NCBI GenBank assembly: GCA_900543945.1
Contig: UQTN01000038.1
Coordinates: forward strand, 1 to 18,237
From: an uncultured Collinsella sp.
Lineage (GTDB): Bacteria > Actinomycetota > Coriobacteriia > Coriobacteriales > Coriobacteriaceae
DNA: 18,237 nt
Direction: 5' to 3'
The first letter of the stretch is position 1. Each line of letters starts with the position of its first letter. This document shows, in pieces, positions 13,172 through 18,237 of the stretch. The position numbers and the translations under genes are program-made. Under the pieces are notes generated by a model, which did not search any database, was not told the origin of the DNA, and saw nothing but the letters and a program-made list of their open reading frames with translations.

Positions 13172-14694
13172 TGGCGTTCGAGACGTTTGCCGTTCACGCG
13201 GCCTGCATCCGTGGCGTCGAGGCGATTCACGTCACGGTCGAGGTCTCGCTTGCCGGCGGCGTTCCGGGCATTCAGATGCTCGGCATTCCGAGTATGGAGG
13301 TGATGGAGTCACGCGGTCGTATTCGCTGCGCGATGCGCTCCGCCGGGTTCGAAATCCCGCGCTCGGGCATTACGGTCAATCTGGCGCCTGGCGATATTCG
13401 CAAGACCGGTAGCGGCTTTGATCTGCCCATCGCCATCGCGGTTCTGGCGGCCGATGGGCAGATTCCCCGTGACAACCTCGATCGCTGCCTTATCGCCGGC
13501 GAGCTCGGCTTGGACGGTACGGTGCTTCCCGTCAAGGGCGAGGTGGCGTTTCAGCTATTGGCGCGTGATATGGGGCTGTCCTTTATCGCCGGCAGGTCCG
13601 ATCAGCATGTGCCGCTTGCGGGCGTGGATTGCGGATTTATCGATCATTTGTCTCAGCTTGCCCATGGCATGGGCGAGGCGGCTCGGCACTATCTGGATTC
13701 CGAGGTCGTCGAGGCGACCTTTGAGCCTGAGCTCGACTATGCCGACGTGCTGGGGCAGGAGGTTGCCAAACGCGGCATGGCGCTTGCGGCGGCAGGAGAA
13801 CTCGGCTTGCTCATGATTGGGTCCCCGGGATCGGGCAAGACGATGCTTGCGCGCCGTATGACCGGCATCCTGCCCGAGCTTTCCGTTGAGGATCAGCAGG
13901 AGGCGCTGTGCATCCATTCGGTCTTGGGCGAGAACATCGATGGCTTATTGGCAGGTCATCGGCCGTTTCGAAGCCCCCATCACAGTATTTCAACGGCGGG
14001 CCTCATTGGCGGAGGACGCCCGGTGCATCCGGGTGAGATCAGCCTGGCTCATGGCGGCGTGCTCTTTTTGGACGAGCTTGCCGAGTTTCCCACGGGTGTG
14101 CTGCAGACGCTGCGTCAGCCCATCGAACGCGGCTATGTGAGGATCGTACGCGTCGACGGGGCTTTTACCTTCCCGTCGCGCTTTCAGCTGCTGGCTGCGA
14201 GCAATCCCTGCCCCTGCGGCTTTTTGGGCGATCGCGAGGTGCCGTGTCGCTGCTCGGCGGCGATGGTTGAGCGCTATCGGTCTAAACTGCGCGGTCCTTT
14301 GGCCGACCGTATCGACATGATGATCGATGTGACCCGTCCCGACCCCCAAGTGATTATCGAGGGTGCGGAGGGTATGTCGTCGGCCGAGTTGCGTGACTAC
14401 GTTGTGCGCGGTCGCGCTTTTCGCGTCTGGCGCGAATCCCGTATGGACGATGCGGATGCCGAGGCCGAGGATGACGAGACGCGGTCCATTGACGGCGTCG
14501 TTTCGACCTTTGAGCTCGATGATGCGGCGGAGAAGTGTGTGCTCGGCCTGTCGAAGCGCACGCATCTCACGGGCCGCGGCATCGTACGCTTGGTGCGTAT
14601 CGCGCGTACCATCGCCGACGTCGCCGAGAGCGAGCAGGTGACGCAGGACCACGTGCTCGAGGCGGCGATGTACCAGGGAAGGAGGGACCAGTGA
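13171..14694 (+). CDS. comM: YifB/ComM family magnesium-chelatase-like AAA+ ATPase
   Basis: ComM is a hexameric helicase that promotes branch migration during integration of transforming DNA. Seen: an N-terminal ChlI-like domain (residues 1-190; GGVPGIQMLGIPSMEVMESR, VNLAPGDIRKTGSGFDLPIA), Walker A GSPGSGKT (217-224) and Walker B GVLFLDELAEF (296-306). A Cys motif PCPCGFLGD...PCRC (346-361) follows, then a C-terminal Mg_chelatase_C helical domain with LTGRGIVRLVRIARTIAD. Length is 507 residues, normal. ATG 13171 overlaps the yraN stop and fits family N-termini; an in-frame start 15 bases earlier is possible but less likely. The stop overlaps dprA by one base. Coriobacteria are not known to be readily transformable, so a general recombination role is possible (inference). 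Confidence 0.95.
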   Translation: MAFETFAVHAACIRGVEAIHVTVEVSLAGGVPGIQMLGIPSMEVMESRGRIRCAMRSAGFEIPRSGITVNLAPGDIRKTGSGFDLPIAIAVLAADGQIPRDNLDRCLIAGELGLDGTVLPVKGEVAFQLLARDMGLSFIAGRSDQHVPLAGVDCGFIDHLSQLAHGMGEAARHYLDSEVVEATFEPELDYADVLGQEVAKRGMALAAAGELGLLMIGSPGSGKTMLARRMTGILPELSVEDQQEALCIHSVLGENIDGLLAGHRPFRSPHHSISTAGLIGGGRPVHPGEISLAHGGVLFLDELAEFPTGVLQTLRQPIERGYVRIVRVDGAFTFPSRFQLLAASNPCPCGFLGDREVPCRCSAAMVERYRSKLRGPLADRIDMMIDVTRPDPQVIIEGAEGMSSAELRDYVVRGRAFRVWRESRMDDADAEAEDDETRSIDGVVSTFELDDAAEKCVLGLSKRTHLTGRGIVRLVRIARTIADVAESEQVTQDHVLEAAMYQGRRDQ

Positions 14695-15626
14695 TGGCCG
14701 AGGGGACCTTCGAGCTGCATCCAGGTGACGCGTTGTATCCCGAGACTGTTTTGGAGCTTTCTGATGTTCCCCAGACGCTCTATGTGCGCGGCAACCCCGA
14801 GATGCTTTCGACGCCTGCGCTCTCCATCATCGGCGCGCGCAAGGCCTCGCCGTATGGTCTTGCCGTGGCAGAGCTTGCGGCAAAGGTGGCGGTCGAGGCG
14901 GGCGTGACGGTTGTTTCGGGCGGCGCGGTCGGTTGTGACCAGGCCTCGGGTTGGGCTGCGGTCAACGCCGGCGGCAAACACGTCGTGGTGCTGGGGACGG
15001 GTGCCGACGTGGTCTACCCGCGTTCGAGCGCGGGGCTTATTACGCGCACGCTCGATACGGGTGGCGCGGTCGTGTCGATCTCTCCGTGGGGCATGGGTCC
15101 GCGCAAGTTTGCCTTTCCGCGCCGCAATCGCGTAATCGCGGCCCTGTCGCAAGCCCTCTTTGTATCCGAGGCGGGTATGCCTTCCGGGACGTTTTCTACA
15201 GCCGAGGCTGCTATGGATTTGGGGCGAGAACTTCTTGCCGTGCCAGGGTCGATCCTATCGCCCGAGTCGCGTGGCACGAATTACCTCATTGCGAACGGTG
15301 CCTGCTGCATCATCGACGAGGAATCTATCGAGATGGCTATTTCACGCATCTACGGCACCCTGCGCTACTCGCGCCCCGATGCTCCCGGCATTGCCGACCT
15401 GGATCAAACACAGCAGACCGTGATGCATGCGCTCATCGCCTCTCCGCTCAAGGTCGACGACATCGCGGCGCTCGTCTCGCTCGATGTCGTCGGCGTACTC
15501 AAACTCCTGGGTTCGCTTGAGCTCGAGGGTCTTATCGAGCGCATGATGGATGGAAGGTATGCGCCCTCCAAGTTTGCCCTTCACGCTCAGACACCCTTCG
15601 GTCACAATGGAAAACATGTCAATTAG
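14694..15626 (+). CDS. dprA: DNA-processing protein DprA (Smf)
   Basis: DprA binds incoming single-stranded DNA and loads RecA during transformation. Seen: a Rossmann-like core with IIGARKASPYG (45-55), VVVLGTGADVVYP (97-109), FPRRNRVIAALSQALFVSEA (141-160), SGTFSTAEAAMDLGRELLAVPGSI and GTNYLIANGA. A C-terminal winged-helix-like domain covers about 235-300. Length is 310 residues, so the N-terminal SAM/HhH domain present in many DprA proteins is missing or very short. Odd point: the usual SGLARGID loop reads SGGAVGCDQASG (75-86). ATG 14694 overlaps the comM stop and has AAGGAGG eight bases upstream; GTG 14691 is an alternative. In many Gram-positive genomes topA follows dprA; here trmFO follows directly. 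Confidence 0.94.
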   Translation: MAEGTFELHPGDALYPETVLELSDVPQTLYVRGNPEMLSTPALSIIGARKASPYGLAVAELAAKVAVEAGVTVVSGGAVGCDQASGWAAVNAGGKHVVVLGTGADVVYPRSSAGLITRTLDTGGAVVSISPWGMGPRKFAFPRRNRVIAALSQALFVSEAGMPSGTFSTAEAAMDLGRELLAVPGSILSPESRGTNYLIANGACCIIDEESIEMAISRIYGTLRYSRPDAPGIADLDQTQQTVMHALIASPLKVDDIAALVSLDVVGVLKLLGSLELEGLIERMMDGRYAPSKFALHAQTPFGHNGKHVN

Positions 15627-15640
15627 AAAGGTGTTTGCAG

Positions 15641-16978
15641 ATGCTGTTTGATCAGGTGACGGTTATCGGTGGCGGTCTGGCGGGTTCGGAGTGCGCGATT
15701 CAGCTGGCAGATCGCGGGTTCGCCGTAAGGCTGTGCGAGATGCGCCCCCAGGTTAGCTCCCCGGCCCACCATACCGATCACCTGGCAGAGCTCGTCTGTT
15801 CCAATTCGTTTAAGTCGACCCGTCCGGATTCCGCGGCTGGATTGCTGAAGGCCGAGCTTGAGCGCATGGGTTCAGTCCTGCTCGATTGCGCCCATCGCGC
15901 GGCTGTTCCCGCCGGTGGCGCCTTGGCGGTCGACCGCGTCAAGTTTTCCGAGTTTGTCGAGGCCGAGGTTGCCGCCCGTCCCAATATCGAGATCATTCAC
16001 GGCGAGGTCACGCAGATTCCCGAAGGTCACGTGGTCATTGCCGCCGGCCCCTTGTGCTCGCCGGCGCTGAGCGAAGAGGTCATGAAGCTCGTCGGTGGCG
16101 ACGCCCTTGCGTTCTTCGATGCCGCGGCGCCGATCGTCGATGCCTCCACGCTCGATATGGACGTGCTGTTCTCGCAGTCGCGCTACGAGGAGCAGGGGAG
16201 CGGCGACTATCTCAACGCTCCGCTCAATAAGGAGGAGTACGAGGCCTTTATCGAGGCGCTTACCACGGCCGACCGCGTGGTGCTCAAGGACTTTGAGGGC
16301 GGCGATCTGTTCCAGGCCTGCCAGCCTGCCGAGGAAGTTGCGCGCACCGGCAAGGACGCCATTCGCTTTGGCGCCATGAAGCCTGTCGGCCTCACCGATC
16401 CGCGAACCGGTCGTCGTCCCTGGGCGGCGATTCAGCTGCGTGCCGAGAATAAGGAGAAGACCGCCTATAACCTGGTGGGCTTCCAGACCAACTTGACCTT
16501 TGGCGAGCAGAAGCGCGTCTTCCATATGGTGCCGGGCCTGGAGAACGCTGAGTTCTTCCGCTACGGTGTCATGCACCGTAATACCTTTGTCGACGCCCCG
16601 CACGTGCTCGATGGCACCTTTGCCGTGCCCGGCACCGGCGTGCGCCTGGCCGGTCAGATCACCGGCACCGAGGGGTACATGGAAGCCGTGGCGACGGGTC
16701 TGCTCGCGGCGCTCAACACCTATGCCGAGGCTATCGGGGCCGCGGGCGTCGAGCTGCCGCGTGTGGGCGCCCTGGGTGCGCTCGTGGGCTATGCGACCGA
16801 TCCTGCCACCGTGGGCTATCAGCCTATGCATGTCAACTTTGGCCTGGTGCCGCCACTCGAGGATGGTAAGCGCCGCAGCAAGCGCGACCGCTACCAGGCC
16901 TATGCGGACCGTGCGCTCGAGGCCCTTGATGCCTATCTGGCCACTCGCCCCGATTTGTTTGGAGGCGACCGGTCATAG
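15641..16978 (+). CDS. trmFO: Methylenetetrahydrofolate--tRNA-(uracil-5-)-methyltransferase TrmFO
   Basis: TrmFO is a FAD enzyme that makes m5U54 in the T-loop of tRNA, using methylene-tetrahydrofolate as carbon source and NAD(P)H as reductant. Seen: the FAD-binding dinucleotide motif VIGGGLAGSE (8-17), CEMRP (32-36), LVCSNSFKS with Cys53, and FQACQPAEE with Cys227, the two catalytic cysteines of the B. subtilis enzyme (Cys53/Cys226). GFQTNLTFGEQKRVF, QITGTEGYMEA and the C-terminal MHVNFGLVPPL follow. Length is 445 residues, normal. ATG 15641 has AAAGG nine bases upstream; TTG 15635 is too close to that site. The stop TAG overlaps a candidate AUA start of the Xer gene. The family is commonly adjacent to xerC in Gram-positive genomes. 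Confidence 0.97.
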   Translation: MLFDQVTVIGGGLAGSECAIQLADRGFAVRLCEMRPQVSSPAHHTDHLAELVCSNSFKSTRPDSAAGLLKAELERMGSVLLDCAHRAAVPAGGALAVDRVKFSEFVEAEVAARPNIEIIHGEVTQIPEGHVVIAAGPLCSPALSEEVMKLVGGDALAFFDAAAPIVDASTLDMDVLFSQSRYEEQGSGDYLNAPLNKEEYEAFIEALTTADRVVLKDFEGGDLFQACQPAEEVARTGKDAIRFGAMKPVGLTDPRTGRRPWAAIQLRAENKEKTAYNLVGFQTNLTFGEQKRVFHMVPGLENAEFFRYGVMHRNTFVDAPHVLDGTFAVPGTGVRLAGQITGTEGYMEAVATGLLAALNTYAEAIGAAGVELPRVGALGALVGYATDPATVGYQPMHVNFGLVPPLEDGKRRSKRDRYQAYADRALEALDAYLATRPDLFGGDRS

Positions 16979-17895
16979 CCTTTGACCTGTACGACACCGT
17001 CGACTCGTTTATCGCCTATATCTCACGTGTCGAGGGACTTTCTCCCAACACGGTGACGGCCTATGGCTCGAGGCTGGAGCGTTTTGCTGCCTGGTGCGAG
17101 CGTGAGGATATAGATGCTTTCGCTGCCGACGTGCGCACCATTCGTCGCTATCTTGCCGAACTTTCGCGTGAGCAGGTGGCTCCCCGAACGCTTGCGGCAC
17201 ACCTGTCTGCCATTCGCTCGCTCTATCGGTGGATGGCTGCCGAGGGGGTCGTGGAGGGCGATGTGGTCTCGGCAATTTCCTCGCCCAAGCTCCCGCGCGA
17301 TCTACCCGGTGTGCTGACGACCCAACAGGTGGAGGCGCTGCTCAAGACGCCTGATACCTCAACACCCGCGGGACTGCGCGATGCGGCGATGCTCGAGCTG
17401 CTCTATGCCTCGGGCGCCCGTATCTCTGAGCTCGCAGCACTCAATGTGGAGTCCATTGTGTGGTCCGAACGCACGCTGCGCCTGTGGGGCAAGGGGAGCA
17501 AAGAACGTATCGTCCCTCTGTATCGTCGCGCGCTCGAGGCGACGCGTCTCTATATCGAGGAGGGGCGGCCGGAGGTGCTCGCTCAGGCAAAGCGCCGTGA
17601 CCCCACTACCGGGCCGCATCCGCTGCTTATATCGGCGCGCGGTAATCGCATGAGTGCCGCCATGCTCAGGCGGCGGTTCCATACTCTGGCGACACTCGCC
17701 GGCATTCCGGCCGACATCGCCCCGCATGCGATGCGCCATACCTTTGCGACCGACTTGCTCGAGGGCGGTGCGGACCTGCGCTCGGTTCAAGAGCTGCTGG
17801 GTCATGCGAGCCTGTCCACGACGCAGATCTACACGCACCTCACGCCCGATCGGCTCAAACGTGCCGTGGCTCAAGCCCATCCCCGAGGCGAATAG
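16975..17895 (+). CDS. xerC: Xer-type tyrosine recombinase (XerC/XerD), non-canonical start
   Basis: Xer recombinases resolve chromosome dimers at dif. Seen: an N-terminal SAM-like domain (YDTVDSFIAYISRVEGLSPN, then RRYLAELSRE and LSAIRSLYRWM) and a C-terminal catalytic domain. Catalytic residues, numbered from position 16975, are Arg149 in SGARISELAAL, Lys in GKGSKER, His251/Arg254 in HAMRHTFATDLL, His277 in LLGHASL and Tyr286 in IYTH. All are present. Odd point: the N-terminal domain lies upstream of the first standard initiator, GTG 17053, which would give a clipped 280-residue protein. Between the in-frame stop at 16927-16929 and 17053 there is no ATG, GTG or TTG. AUA 16975-16977 overlaps the trmFO stop, has GGAGG (16961-16965) nine bases upstream and gives 306 residues, the family length. 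I place the start there as inference. XerC or XerD cannot be told apart from this gene alone. Confidence 0.88.
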   Translation: MAFDLYDTVDSFIAYISRVEGLSPNTVTAYGSRLERFAAWCEREDIDAFAADVRTIRRYLAELSREQVAPRTLAAHLSAIRSLYRWMAAEGVVEGDVVSAISSPKLPRDLPGVLTTQQVEALLKTPDTSTPAGLRDAAMLELLYASGARISELAALNVESIVWSERTLRLWGKGSKERIVPLYRRALEATRLYIEEGRPEVLAQAKRRDPTTGPHPLLISARGNRMSAAMLRRRFHTLATLAGIPADIAPHAMRHTFATDLLEGGADLRSVQELLGHASLSTTQIYTHLTPDRLKRAVAQAHPRGE

Positions 17896-17944
17896 TGGCT
17901 GGGACGTCCCGCGCCGCACTCAGGTGTGTGGTTTTGATTGCGGG

Positions 17945-17973
17945 TTGGCACGAAGATGCATTCCTGCTATCAT
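17945..17973 (+). promoter_or_regulatory. Predicted rpsB promoter (extended -10)
   Basis: TTGGCA (17945-17950), a 17-bp spacer and TATCAT (17968-17973) preceded by TGC (17965-17967) make an extended -10 promoter, the best promoter match in the window. It starts 50 bp after the xer stop and gives a leader of about 135 nt before rpsB. Confidence 0.65.
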
Positions 17974-18034
17974 TCATCGGGTTGCTTCACGGCAACATGT
18001 TTTTATCACGCACGCGCGGCTACTTCATACCGTG

Positions 18035-18064
18035 GTGCCCGGGCTTTGGTAGCACATGTCCGGG
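18035..18064 (+). promoter_or_regulatory. Possible pseudoknot in the rpsB leader
   Basis: GTGC (18035-18038) can pair with GCAC (18052-18055), and the adjacent CCGG (18039-18042) with CCGG (18060-18063), in interleaved order as in an H-type pseudoknot. A separate GTTGC-TTCACG-GCAAC hairpin (17981-17996) and GGTTT/AAACC (18067-18071 with 18096-18100) lie in the same leader. S2 autoregulation through an rpsB leader is known in E. coli; a link here is inference. Confidence 0.3.
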
Positions 18065-18114
18065 TTGGTTTTGGAGGATGACCCCGCGCGGAGGCAAACC
18101 ACAGGAGGTTTAAC

Positions 18115-18237
18115 ATGGCTACCAAGATTAATATCCGCACCCTGCTCGAGGCCGGCTGCCACTTCGGTCACCAGACCCGTCGTTGGAACCCCAAGATGAA
18201 GCCGTTCATCTTCGGTGAGCGCAACGGCATCTACATC
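18115..18237 (+). CDS. rpsB: 30S ribosomal protein S2 (5' part only)
   Basis: Protein S2 binds late to the 30S subunit, near the S1 site. Only the first 41 residues are in the window, and the gene continues past the right edge. Seen: INIRTLLEAGCHFGHQTRRW (residues 5-24) and NPKMKPFIFGERNGIYI (25-41), the conserved S2 N-terminus. ATG 18115 has AGGAGG (18103-18108) six bases upstream. A dedicated promoter and a long leader precede it. In related genomes tsf (elongation factor Ts) follows; that part is not visible here. Confidence 0.97.
   Translation, partial: MATKINIRTLLEAGCHFGHQTRRWNPKMKPFIFGERNGIYI

Noticed and set aside
17901..17910. GGGACGTCCC palindrome after xer
   Set aside because: A perfect 10-bp palindrome with no loop and no T-tract; not a terminator, and too short to support another role.

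Overview
The window is 18.2 kb of GC-rich, densely coding chromosome made almost entirely of housekeeping genes. Codon use, gene order (rpsP-KH protein-rimM-trmD ... rplS ... rnhB-yraN-comM-dprA ... xer-rpsB, an arrangement typical of Actinomycetota) and an anaerobe-type gene set (two-subunit glyQ/glyS, pyruvate phosphate dikinase with its regulator, folate-dependent TrmFO) together suggest a gut-type Coriobacteriia such as Collinsella. This assignment is inference from content. No phage, insertion sequence, CRISPR array, tRNA or rRNA gene was seen.

Layout. Positions 39-1292 (minus) hold dinB, the translesion polymerase. It diverges across a 201-bp control region from a plus-strand operon rpsP-khpA-rimM-trmD-lepB (1494-3984), which covers ribosome assembly, tRNA G37 methylation and signal peptide cleavage. 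Next is glyQ-glyS-ppsR (4044-7965), then a 348-bp intergenic stretch, the only non-coding stretch above 300 bp, and ppdK (8314-11064). The regulator encoded by ppsR is expected to phosphorylate and dephosphorylate the ppdK product, so enzyme and switch are neighbours. The 348-bp stretch holds an 80-bp nested perfect palindrome, helically phased TTTACC boxes and a promoter-like element. After a hairpin terminator come rplS alone, with its own promoter and a UUCG-loop terminator, and rnhB with a strong terminator. Then follow the overlapping set yraN-comM-dprA, then trmFO and a Xer tyrosine recombinase that runs up to the promoter and leader of rpsB, which is cut by the window end.

No undescribed enzyme system was found. 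The most interesting signals are non-coding or start-related. They are the 36-bp-armed palindrome at 7976-8055, a near-identical 14-nt hairpin just upstream of the ribosome binding sites of both ppsR and ppdK, and phased repeats upstream of ppdK. Others are a Xer recombinase whose N-terminal domain is open but has no ATG/GTG/TTG start (an AUA at 16975 overlaps the trmFO stop), a hairpin around the rimM UUG start, and a Glu where TrmD normally has its catalytic Asp.
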